Positions 18,842-26,499 of a stretch of 53,931 nt of DNA are shown here, piece by piece (the first letter of the stretch is position 1; every line of letters begins with the position of its first letter). Source of the DNA: Haloarcula amylolytica JCM 13557 (lineage in GTDB: Archaea > Halobacteriota > Halobacteria > Halobacteriales > Haloarculaceae). Under the pieces are notes generated by a model. It did no database searches. It saw nothing but the letters and a program-made list of their open reading frames with translations, and had not been told where the DNA came from. The position numbers and the translations under genes are program-made. The stretch lies in contig NZ_AOLW01000015.1 in the NCBI RefSeq assembly GCF_000336615.1, positions 51,345 to 105,275 of the forward strand, written 5' to 3'.

Positions 18842-19999
18842 ATGCCTGAATCCGACCGCACGGTAAAATGCCCCATATGCGACGAGGACTTTGATCCGAC
18901 AGTCGCGGGCGGATGGTGCACAAACCCGGACTGTGGTGAGTGGCAACACACTGACGAAAGCGCTGCTGATTTTGACACCGACGATGGGGTGCCGGACGAC
19001 GCCGACCTGATACCGGAAGGCACGGACGAGGCGGACCCGACGGATGGCCGGTCGATGGGGGCTAGCGGCGAAGCCGACGCCCCGGATGGGCACACTGTCG
19101 CCGATGATAGCGACGACGAAGCATCGGTGGATGGAGCCTCGGATACTGGGGCAGCCGAGGCCGGAGACGAGACGGTGGGGACGGCGGAGACGGCGGATAC
19201 GGCGGATACGACGGAACACGAGCCTGAAGCCGACACCGATGCCGAAAACGGAACTGAGCCGAACGTTGCGGAAGAACCCGACGAGGCCGACGAAACCCCG
19301 GACCAGTCCAGCAGTGACTCCGATGCGGACGCCGAGACATCCAACGACACCTCGGAGACAGATGACGACGCGACGACGATTTCCTGTCCGGACTGTGACC
19401 GTGAACTCGACGCCGACGCGAATTTCTGTGTCGCCTGCGGTGCCGACGTACAGGATATCACACCGGGCGACGACGGCTCGCTCGACGCGTGCCCGTCCTG
19501 CGACACCGCTGTCGACGACGATGCCAGCTTCTGTGTCAACTGTGGGGAGGACTTGGACGCGCATCGCGGCGAGAGCGACACGCCGACGGCTGACTCGACA
19601 GGGTCGTCGACCGCCGACGAGACGGAGAGTGAGTCAGCAGCCACGGGCAACGCCGTCGACACACTCGCGTCACAGTCCACCGACGACGCGGCGGTACCGG
19701 ACAAACTCGTCCTCTCGGTCGAGGGGCGTGACATCACCATCGAAGATGGAGACCGCATCGGCCGGGAGATCCGGGCGGCACTATTGGACGCCGGGCGACC
19801 GGAAGACGAAGCGGTTCGGATCCACCGCGAACACGTCCGGTTCGACCGCCAGCCGGAAGGGTACTATCTGGTCGACCTCGGGGACAACCCGACGCGGCTG
19901 AACGAGACCCAGTTGCAGAAAGGCGACCGGGAACCGATCCAACCGGGCGACGAACTCGAACTGTCGGGCGTCGCCACGATGACAATTCGGGCGGCGTGA
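18842..19999 (+). CDS. Zinc-ribbon protein with C-terminal FHA domain
   Basis: 385 aa. An N-terminal treble-clef or ribbon has Cys10, Cys13, Cys26 and Cys31 (KCPICDEDFD, WCTNPDCGEW). A very acidic, repeat-like linker covers about 35-178 and includes a run of near-identical TADTADTTE units. Two tandem zinc ribbons follow (CPDCDRELDADANFCVACG, CPSCDTAVDDDASFCVNCG). The C-terminus (about 285-385) is FHA-like: DRIGREIRAALL, VRIHREHVRFDRQPEGYYLV and NPTRLNETQLQKG. The GR, HREHVRF and NxTRLN positions match the phosphothreonine-reading loops. Likely a phospho-dependent adaptor of the neighbouring kinase. Confidence 0.82.
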   Translation: MPESDRTVKCPICDEDFDPTVAGGWCTNPDCGEWQHTDESAADFDTDDGVPDDADLIPEGTDEADPTDGRSMGASGEADAPDGHTVADDSDDEASVDGASDTGAAEAGDETVGTAETADTADTTEHEPEADTDAENGTEPNVAEEPDEADETPDQSSSDSDADAETSNDTSETDDDATTISCPDCDRELDADANFCVACGADVQDITPGDDGSLDACPSCDTAVDDDASFCVNCGEDLDAHRGESDTPTADSTGSSTADETESESAATGNAVDTLASQSTDDAAVPDKLVLSVEGRDITIEDGDRIGREIRAALLDAGRPEDEAVRIHREHVRFDRQPEGYYLVDLGDNPTRLNETQLQKGDREPIQPGDELELSGVATMTIRAA

Positions 20000-20039
20000 C
20001 CACCCACAGTTAAGCGGTCGGTCGGGAAATATCAGGCTG

Positions 20040-21311
20040 ATGGAGCGTGGTCGACTGGGGTTGGAACTCCGCGAGTCCGCCGCACTACTGCGAACTGAAA
20101 CCTGGCTATTTGTGGGTGTGGGTCTGGCATGGCTCGTCTACGGTGGCTGGGTGCTCGCGACGGGGCTGCTGTTGGCGCAGTTCCCAGGGCTCGAAGGTAC
20201 TGTTCTTGTGACACTTGCTGGCCGGACTATCTCGCTACGCACTGTACTCGCCGCCGGTCTCTGGCTCCTCGGTCCGTCGCTGGCGACCGTTGTCCTCGTC
20301 AACCGACGGCTTCGGAACAGCTACGGCAACCTCGCCGACGCGTACCGGTTGGACCATCCAAGCCTGTTGCTCGCTATCCCCGGCAGTGTGCTTCTGGGCT
20401 GCCTGTTGCTCAGTGTCACGCTCGGCCAGCAACGTCTGCTCACGGTAGTTGCACTGTTCGGGACGGTGCATCTCGTCGTCCGGACCGTCGCCTACGGACA
20501 CCGCGTGTACACGCTCTCGGCCCCACCACTCCTGTCGCTGCTGGTGTTCGTAAGCGCCGCTGCTCTCGGGACTGGGTGGCTGACACAGCCGGTCGTCGCA
20601 CCCGGCGTGTCGTCGTCGCTGTCCCTGTGGCTGGCGCGGGCGGGCGTCGGTCCCGTGGCGGAGACGGCGCTGCAACTGACGGGCGTACAGCCATCGCAAG
20701 CCACACCTCTGTTCATCGCCGTCCCCGGCGTGCTGGCGAGCGCGTACCTCCTGTTCCAATTGCTCGCTGGAACCGTCGTTCGAATCCGTGCGCCGCTTTC
20801 GAACCCGCAGCGCCGTCCGGACCAGCGGTTCCCTATCATGCCACCGGTCGGCGGCTCACAAAACGGCGACGAGAGTCCGACTGCCGAACGGGCTGTGGAC
20901 GCCGCACCGGACTCCCGGGAACAGACTGGAGCGGGGACCGACACCGAAGATGCTGACAGCGACGAGGAGCCACCGGGACACACCGGGACCCGAGTGTTTT
21001 CGCCCGACGAGGTCCCGGCGGCGGAACCGCCCGCTCACGGATCGGAACAGGACAACGCGCAGCCGTCGGACGACGACGCGGAACCGGAGACGCCGGTCGA
21101 CGACAGCGGTACAGAAACGGAATCGGAGACGGCCGGGACCGACAGTTCGAATGAGGCTGCCTCGGCGACAGACGAGGCATGGATGGACGATACGTCCGTC
21201 TTCACGCCGGGCGGCCGCGACGCCGGACAGTCGTACTGCGGCGAGTGCGGCGAGTCGCTCCCGCCCGACGCTACCGCCTGCCCGTCCTGTGGCGACCCCG
21301 TGGACGGGTGA
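20040..21311 (+). CDS. Polytopic membrane protein with C-terminal zinc ribbon
   Basis: 423 aa. About six membrane helices lie in residues 20-240 (for example WLFVGVGLAWLVYGGWVLAT and LLSLLVFVSAAALGTGWL). A long acidic cytoplasmic linker (about 265-385) follows, then a last zinc ribbon (YCGECGESLPPDATACPSCG). The linker and ribbon resemble those of the preceding zinc-ribbon/FHA protein, so the two may share a partner or zinc-ribbon pairing surface. It begins 40 bases after that gene and closes the cluster. No transporter or enzyme motif was recognised; it is the probable membrane anchor of the phospho-signalling set. Confidence 0.75.
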   Translation: MERGRLGLELRESAALLRTETWLFVGVGLAWLVYGGWVLATGLLLAQFPGLEGTVLVTLAGRTISLRTVLAAGLWLLGPSLATVVLVNRRLRNSYGNLADAYRLDHPSLLLAIPGSVLLGCLLLSVTLGQQRLLTVVALFGTVHLVVRTVAYGHRVYTLSAPPLLSLLVFVSAAALGTGWLTQPVVAPGVSSSLSLWLARAGVGPVAETALQLTGVQPSQATPLFIAVPGVLASAYLLFQLLAGTVVRIRAPLSNPQRRPDQRFPIMPPVGGSQNGDESPTAERAVDAAPDSREQTGAGTDTEDADSDEEPPGHTGTRVFSPDEVPAAEPPAHGSEQDNAQPSDDDAEPETPVDDSGTETESETAGTDSSNEAASATDEAWMDDTSVFTPGGRDAGQSYCGECGESLPPDATACPSCGDPVDG

Positions 21312-21316
21312 GACGG

Positions 21317-21865
21317 TCAGCGGTTCGAAACGGGGATGTCACCGAGCGCAACGGTGTATTGCGTCGATTGTACCGAGCCCCCGTCCGGATACACTAGCAC
21401 CGTTACAGAGACGGTGTCCGGCCGTTCGCCGGGGGGCAGTAGCCACGACTTGGTCACGTCGTCAGTCTGATTCACTGGTAGCTGTCCGGTGCTCGCGGAT
21501 TCCGCAATCGTCTCGCCGCTGCGGGTGGTGACGCTGTCGAGACGAACTGCCGCGGGGTCTGACCCGGTGTTCGTCACGTTCACCGTGAGCGTGAACCGCC
21601 ATCCCTCGTCGGCGGTGACGACAGACGCCGCATCGATGCGGGCTGAGACGTTCGCGGATTCCAGAATCGGGTCGCCGACGCCGGCACCGGCCGGCTCCGC
21701 AGTCGGCGTTTCGGGGACCGCCTCCCCACCGGTGTCCCCGGTCAAATGATGCCCCATCATACTCCCGAAGGTAACGACCTCGATGAGGATCGGCAAGCCG
21801 ATTCCAACGATGATGAGGAGTCGTAGCAGCGTTTTCTGCTCCGGACCGTCGACGTCGTCGAACAT
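21317..21865 (-). CDS. Membrane-anchored accessory protein of the terminal oxidase operon
   Basis: 182 aa. One N-terminal membrane helix (about 12-36, LLRLLIIVGIGLPILIEVV) precedes a Pro/Ala/Glu linker. An extracellular beta-sandwich domain (about 68-182) follows, with strands RFTLTVNVTNTGSDPAAVRL and TVSVTVLVYPDG, of the kind seen in CARDB-like or Fn3-like folds. It is the last gene of the oxidase operon, 23 bases after the catalytic subunit, and converges on the zinc-ribbon membrane gene with a 5-base gap. I do not recognise a named family; a structural or assembly role in the oxidase is inferred from position. Confidence 0.7.
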   Translation of the reverse strand: MFDDVDGPEQKTLLRLLIIVGIGLPILIEVVTFGSMMGHHLTGDTGGEAVPETPTAEPAGAGVGDPILESANVSARIDAASVVTADEGWRFTLTVNVTNTGSDPAAVRLDSVTTRSGETIAESASTGQLPVNQTDDVTKSWLLPPGERPDTVSVTVLVYPDGGSVQSTQYTVALGDIPVSNR

Positions 21866-21888
21866 GATGAGAGAGTAGTGAAGTTGTG

Positions 21889-23577
21889 TTAGACCGGGAT
21901 CGGCGGGCTACCGGGCGCGAACAGTCCATCAGCGACCATGCTGGCGAGCGGCGGCCCGTAGGCGATGGCGATGAGCAGCAGGGCAATCGCCGTCCAGAGC
22001 TTGTAGTTGTCCAGGATACGCGGGCTGTGGTCCGCGCCGGACAGCGGTTCCGGGATGTGGCCGTTGACCGACAGCGTCCCGCCGCGGCGAGCGAGCAGGG
22101 TGTCGGCCATGACGATGAGGAACATCGCCGCGCCGACGAACAGCAGGAAGCCACCGATGGCGATCTGGATGCGCATTTCGCCGACCGTTCCGGCGACGCC
22201 CTCGAACGCGAACTCGTCGTACGTCGGTTCGGCAGTCCGTCGCGGAATGCCGGCGAGGCCGGCGCGGTGCATGGCGTTCGACATCACCGCCATGCCCACG
22301 AACCAGACGTACGGCTGGAGCGTGGCGATGGTGCGCTGTCGGAGTTTCTTGCCTGTAATCTGTGGAACCAGCCAGTAGCTGATGGCCATCGCCGTCAGCG
22401 CGAACGCAGTCCCGACGGTGAGGTGGAAGTGGCCGGGCACCCAGATGGTGTTGTGGATGAGGTAGTTGATGTTCATCCCGGCGTTGATCATGCCGGAGAA
22501 GCCTCCCGCTGCGAACATCAGGCCGGCGAGCATACAGCCGGCGAAGGCCGGTTTGCCCCAGGGCAGATTCCGAAGCCAGGAGAGGTAGCCCTTTGCACCC
22601 CGCTGGCGAGCGCCGTGTTCGACCGAGGCGACCACGGTGAACGCGGTCAGCAGCGAGGGCAACAGCAAGAACATCGTGTTCGTCATCGCGATGAATTTAT
22701 ATCCCGATGGGATGCCGGGGTCGGTGTACTGGTGGTGGAAGCCGACCGGGGTCGAGAGCAGCAGGAAGGCGACGAACACGACGCGGGCCAGCGGGTCACT
22801 GAACAGTCGCCCACCGGCCAGCTTCGGCAGGATGGTGTACCAGACGAGGTACGCCGGCATGAGCCAGAAGTACACGACTGGGTGGCCGAAGTACCAGAAC
22901 AGCGTCCGCGTCAGCAGCGGGTCGACGTTCTGGATGAGTCCGAGCGACCACGGAATGAGGAAGGCGACGACTTCGACGGCGACGCCGATGGTGGAGATGT
23001 ACCACATCAGCATCGTCGTCAGGACCATGAACGTCTGCAGGGGAATGCGTTCACCCGGGTTCTCAGAGCGCCACTCCCACAGAGACTTGAAGTACGCGAG
23101 GCCAGCGACCCACGAGCCGACGATGATGAGCGCAGCACCGATGTAGAACGCCGGGTGCGCCTTCATCGGGGCGTAGAAGGTGAACAGCACGTCCGCTTCG
23201 AGGTCGTGACCCAGAATCGACGGCGAGCCAACGATGCCGCCGATGATGGACACGGCCGCAAGCACCGTCCCCGTGAGCATTATCCAGAAGGCCGACCAGG
23301 CGATGCGATGTGGCAGCTCGCGTTCGAGGCTGTTAGCGACAGCCCATGTGAACAGTCCCGCGATGAAGAACGTGGTAAACACGAGCGCCAGCAGGACGCC
23401 GTGGCCCGTCAGAATCGTGTAGTAATCGGCTGAACTGACGAAGCCCCGGAACACGCCGGTCCGATGGAGCGCCTGGATGACGCCGAACAGCGCACCGATT
23501 CCGAGCGCGATGAACGAGACGAGGAACTCGCTACGGACGAGCTTCGACGTTTTCGGATAGGAGTCGACGAACACCAT
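21889..23577 (-). CDS. cbaA: ba3-type terminal oxidase subunit I
   Basis: 562 aa, about 13 membrane helices. It is the haem-copper oxygen-reducing subunit. Visible ligands: His59 in ILTGHGVLLALVF (low-spin haem), His232 and Tyr236 in WYFGHPVVYFWLMPAY (CuB ligand and its cross-linked Tyr), His281/His282 in PVGFHHQYTDPG (CuB), and the two haem His in WVPGHFHLTVGTAFAL near 384. The GHPVVYFWLMPAY form and the absence of a canonical D channel point to the B-type (ba3) group. Its start overlaps the stop of subunit II by one base. It acts in the cell membrane, with halocyanin as the likely electron donor. Confidence 0.96.
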   Translation of the reverse strand: MVFVDSYPKTSKLVRSEFLVSFIALGIGALFGVIQALHRTGVFRGFVSSADYYTILTGHGVLLALVFTTFFIAGLFTWAVANSLERELPHRIAWSAFWIMLTGTVLAAVSIIGGIVGSPSILGHDLEADVLFTFYAPMKAHPAFYIGAALIIVGSWVAGLAYFKSLWEWRSENPGERIPLQTFMVLTTMLMWYISTIGVAVEVVAFLIPWSLGLIQNVDPLLTRTLFWYFGHPVVYFWLMPAYLVWYTILPKLAGGRLFSDPLARVVFVAFLLLSTPVGFHHQYTDPGIPSGYKFIAMTNTMFLLLPSLLTAFTVVASVEHGARQRGAKGYLSWLRNLPWGKPAFAGCMLAGLMFAAGGFSGMINAGMNINYLIHNTIWVPGHFHLTVGTAFALTAMAISYWLVPQITGKKLRQRTIATLQPYVWFVGMAVMSNAMHRAGLAGIPRRTAEPTYDEFAFEGVAGTVGEMRIQIAIGGFLLFVGAAMFLIVMADTLLARRGGTLSVNGHIPEPLSGADHSPRILDNYKLWTAIALLLIAIAYGPPLASMVADGLFAPGSPPIPV

Positions 23578-24146
23578 TACTGATCCGCCTCCTCCTGAGC
23601 CTGTGCGTCATCTGCGGACTGGTCGATGTTCTCTTGCTGCATATCGTACTCCTCCGGCGGGACGACTTCGACGGAGCCACCCATCGTGTGATGGGCCGCC
23701 CCGCAGTATTCGTGACAGACGAGTCCGTAGGTGCCGGGCTCGTTGAACCGGGCCGAGACTTCCGAGACCTGTCCCGGGATGACCATCGTGTTGATGTTGG
23801 TTTCAACCACGGAGAACCCGTGTGTCACGTCCGCACTGGTTACTTTGAACGTGACGTTCGCACCCGCGGGCACACGGATCGGCGTGTCCCCGGTCCCGGG
23901 AACGAACTGGAACTGCCGGGCGACGACGTACACGACGTACTGCCCGTCCTCTTTGACGACACCGGGGTCGTCGAACTGGGTGTCAGTGTTACCGTTCTGT
24001 ACCGCTTCTGCGCTGATCTGTCCGCCCGTATCGTCGACCATCCCGACGCCAACGCCGACCGAGCCGTAGGCGATAGTTGCGATGAACCCGACGATGAGCA
24101 GTAGCGCTGCACCGAGCCAGACTTTTTCGAATCTATGAACCTGCAT
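23577..24146 (-). CDS. cbaB: ba3-type terminal oxidase subunit II (CuA)
   Basis: 189 aa. One N-terminal membrane helix (about 11-30) is followed by a cupredoxin domain. CuA ligands: His109 (VTHGFSV), Cys144, Cys148, His152 and Met155 in GLVCHEYCGAAHHTMGG, a full set. A single anchor rather than two is typical of the B-type oxidases. It accepts electrons from a blue copper protein and passes them to subunit I. A glutamine- and glutamate-rich tail ends the protein. The start MQVHRFEKVWLG lies 4 bases after the stop of the halocyanin gene. Confidence 0.95.
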   Translation of the reverse strand: MQVHRFEKVWLGAALLLIVGFIATIAYGSVGVGVGMVDDTGGQISAEAVQNGNTDTQFDDPGVVKEDGQYVVYVVARQFQFVPGTGDTPIRVPAGANVTFKVTSADVTHGFSVVETNINTMVIPGQVSEVSARFNEPGTYGLVCHEYCGAAHHTMGGSVEVVPPEEYDMQQENIDQSADDAQAQEEADQ

Positions 24147-24150
24147 GATA

Positions 24151-25380
24151 TCACCCGATTATTGAGACACGGCCGAGGAACTCGACGAAGTACATGAACA
24201 CCCATAGCAGGGCGATGAGCACGAAGTAGAACGCGACCAGCGCCGCCGTTCCCTTCGGGTCGTACTCGTCGTGGCCAAGCTCGACGGCCGGTTCAGTTTC
24301 AGCGGCTTCTTCAACAGGTTCCGGGCCGCTCGCCCGCCGTAGCTCGCCACCCTCACCCGTCTGTGGTGGCCGCCCGTTCTGGCGGCGTCGCATCGCAACC
24401 GCGAACAACAGCGGTGAGAAGAACGCCAGTAGGACCGAGCCTGAAAGGAGCCACTGCGGGCCGGAGAGTTCGATACCGCCGCCTTCCTGTCCGCTTCCGC
24501 CGCCACTGCCACCACTGCCGCCATCAAGTGGGCCGCCGACAACGACCGCACCCTTCATGCCGAGCGATGCGTGGGGCGTACAGACGTACTTGTACACACC
24601 CGTCTCTTCGAAGGTATGGCTGTAGGTGGTCCCGGATTCGCTGACGGGGTCGCCCGAGTCAAGTGGGCCGTCGCCGTCGGAAACGACGTTGTGGCCGCCG
24701 CCTTCGCCGGTCCAGGTCCACGTCACTTCGGTGCCGGGCGTCACCCGAACCGCAGGCGGGTCGAAGGCGAACGCGCCGTTGTTACCCTGTGCACCGACCG
24801 ATATCTCGACGCTATCGGCGTCGGTTCTGTCGACCGTCGTTCCGTCGTAGTTGGAAACGTCGTCGAACCAGCCGCCGTAATCGGGGTTCTCGGGCGGCCC
24901 CTGTTGCTGTTGGCCGCCGGAGTCACTGCCGCCGGAGCCGCCGGGCCGAACGACGACTGCGCCTTTCATACCGAGCGATTCGTGGGGGACACAGACGTAC
25001 TTGAACATCCCCTCCGACTCGAAGGTGTGGCTGTAGGTCGTGCCGGCTTCGCTGACCGCGCCCCCGGAGTCGAGCGGGCCGTCGCCGTCGGAGACGACGT
25101 TGTGGCCGCCGCCTTCGCCGTTCCACTCCCAGACGACCTCTGTGCCCGGGCTGACCATCACTGCCGGCGGGTCGAATGCGAACGCGCCGTTGTTGCCCTG
25201 CGCGCCGACGGTGATTGTAACAGTGTCTTGGCCTCGCTTGTCGGCGGTCCCGTCGTAGTTCGACACGTCGTCGAACCAGCCGCCGTAGTCCGGTTCCTCC
25301 TGTGCTGTCGCCGTGCCGGTCGCGGCCAGCGCCGCCGTCCCGGCTGCGGCACCGACGAACTGTCGCCGACTCAGCGCCAT
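24151..25380 (-). CDS. Double-halocyanin protein fused to oxidase-type membrane helix
   Basis: 409 aa. A Tat signal (LSRRQFVGAAAGTAALAATG) directs export. Two near-duplicate halocyanin (blue copper) domains follow, with ligands His93, Cys130, His133, Met138 and His230, Cys267, His270, Met275 (VCVPHESLGM, VCTPHASLGM). A Gly/Ser hinge leads to a membrane helix (309-330), a charged stretch and a last helix (379-401). That last segment (DPKGTAALVAFYFVLIALL) resembles the 34-residue subunit IIa (CbaD) of Thermus ba3 oxidase. The gene may thus join electron donor and small subunit in one chain. First gene of the oxidase operon; no lipobox Cys is seen. Confidence 0.9.
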   Translation of the reverse strand: MALSRRQFVGAAAGTAALAATGTATAQEEPDYGGWFDDVSNYDGTADKRGQDTVTITVGAQGNNGAFAFDPPAVMVSPGTEVVWEWNGEGGGHNVVSDGDGPLDSGGAVSEAGTTYSHTFESEGMFKYVCVPHESLGMKGAVVVRPGGSGGSDSGGQQQQGPPENPDYGGWFDDVSNYDGTTVDRTDADSVEISVGAQGNNGAFAFDPPAVRVTPGTEVTWTWTGEGGGHNVVSDGDGPLDSGDPVSESGTTYSHTFEETGVYKYVCTPHASLGMKGAVVVGGPLDGGSGGSGGGSGQEGGGIELSGPQWLLSGSVLLAFFSPLLFAVAMRRRQNGRPPQTGEGGELRRASGPEPVEEAAETEPAVELGHDEYDPKGTAALVAFYFVLIALLWVFMYFVEFLGRVSIIG

Positions 25381-25547
25381 CGTCGCACCCCCACCGCGTC
25401 GTGCGAATCTGGCAGCTGGCTGCTTCTAGCTTCGTGCCGTACCATATCTGGGAGAATAGCAGATTACCTAAAAAAACCCCTGATGGTGTTTTCAGCCGGC
25501 AGGAACGACCCGTTTCTTTTTATAATCCCTCTAACGTACGGCCAGAT
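25381..25547. promoter_or_regulatory. Divergent promoter region of the oxidase and copper-handling genes
   Basis: A TATA box CTTTTTATAATC (about 25516-25527) lies 21-32 bases before the ATG at 25548 and serves the rightward genes. For the leftward operon no ideal TATA box is seen close to the start; the best A/T-rich stretch (TTTTTTTAGG on the minus strand, near 25475) would give a leader of roughly 70 bases. The shared 167-base region suggests joint control of both sides. Confidence 0.5.
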
Positions 25548-25724
25548 ATGTCTGCGTCAAGCCCTCGGCTCGTGACGTTGCTGGCGCTGCTCGGGCTCGC
25601 GCCGGTCGCGTACTACATGCAGGGAACCGGACGCTCCATCGTCGCGCTCTCGCTGGTCAGCGTCGTCATCATCGCCGGCAGCCTGTTCTGGATGACAAAA
25701 CCAACCGAGTCGAGTACCGTCTGA
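25548..25724 (+). CDS. Small two-helix membrane protein
   Basis: 58 aa. Begins MSASSPRLVTLLALLGLAPV, with helices at about 8-23 and 31-50 (IVALSLVSVVIIAGSLFW) and a short polar tail. It starts at the first ATG after a well-placed TATA box. It ends 1 base before the SafE-like gene, so it leads the copper-handling operon. By position it may be an assembly or small structural subunit of the divergent oxidase, comparable to the tiny CcoS or CbaD proteins, but sequence alone does not show this. Confidence 0.7.
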   Translation: MSASSPRLVTLLALLGLAPVAYYMQGTGRSIVALSLVSVVIIAGSLFWMTKPTESSTV

Positions 25725-25725
25725 T

Positions 25726-26499
25726 ATGCAGTTCGGGACGGCGGGGCTGAGTTCCGGTGAGACGGCCGGCCTCGCGGCGTTCGTCGGGCTGGGACTCGTC
25801 GGCAGCGTCCACTGCCTCGGGATGTGCGGGCCGTTAGTCACCACCTACGCCGATAGACTTGACGACGGCGGGCCGGTGTCCGGCCACGAGATACGTCAGC
25901 ACGCGCTGTTCAACGCCGGTCGGACACTGAGCTACGCGCTCGTCGGGACGGTGCTTGGCGCTGCTGGCAGCGTTCTGTACGACGTGGCCGGCTTAGCACG
26001 CCTCGGGACCGCTGTCCGTGGAGCCGTCGGGGTTTTCGTCGGCCTCGCGATCATCACTGTCGGTATCGGGTATCTCTCGCGTGGGCGCGCCGTCGATGTC
26101 GCCCGGTCGCTGCCGCTGGTCGGGAACCTGTTCCAGCGCCTCTCCGCGTCGCTCGTCGCCAGAGTCGACCGGTGGGTCGACGGTCCGGGGATGGTCGCGC
26201 TGGGCGCGATGCACGGGCTGCTCCCCTGTCCGTTGCTCTACCCGGCGTTCTTGTATGCGTTCGCGACGGGCTCCGCGCTCACCGGCGGGCTTTCGCTGGC
26301 CGCACTCGGCCTCGGGACGTTCCCGCTGGTGTTCGCCTACGGGACCGCCTTCGGCACGCTGTCGCCGGGCCATCGCGCGACGCTACACCGGGTGCTCGGG
26401 GTCGTCTTCATCGCGCTCGCGCTCGTCCCGCTGTCGAACGGGCTGGCGGCGTTCGGTATCGCTATCCCGAAACCACCCCTGCCGATGCCCTGGACATGA
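25726..26499 (+). CDS. SafE / DsbD-like membrane transporter
   Basis: 257 aa, six to seven membrane helices. The first loop reads VGSVHCLGMCGPLVTTYADR; the Cys-Leu-Gly-Met-Cys-Gly-Pro signature marks the sulfite exporter TauE/SafE-like group (DsbD_2 / UreH-type). Members of this group occur next to CcoI-type copper ATPases in cytochrome oxidase assembly operons, probably helping to deliver copper or reduce thiols. A second conserved part is GAMHGLLPCPLLYPAFLYA with Cys-Pro. The stop overlaps the P-type ATPase start by 4 bases (ATGA). Sulfite is not the likely substrate here. Confidence 0.87.
   Translation: MQFGTAGLSSGETAGLAAFVGLGLVGSVHCLGMCGPLVTTYADRLDDGGPVSGHEIRQHALFNAGRTLSYALVGTVLGAAGSVLYDVAGLARLGTAVRGAVGVFVGLAIITVGIGYLSRGRAVDVARSLPLVGNLFQRLSASLVARVDRWVDGPGMVALGAMHGLLPCPLLYPAFLYAFATGSALTGGLSLAALGLGTFPLVFAYGTAFGTLSPGHRATLHRVLGVVFIALALVPLSNGLAAFGIAIPKPPLPMPWT

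Noticed and set aside
21886..23433. 515-codon open frame on the plus strand
   Set aside because: It is the antisense of the cbaA gene, whose haem and copper ligands are all in place. The translation is Arg/Glu/Asp-rich, as expected from high-GC mirror frames.
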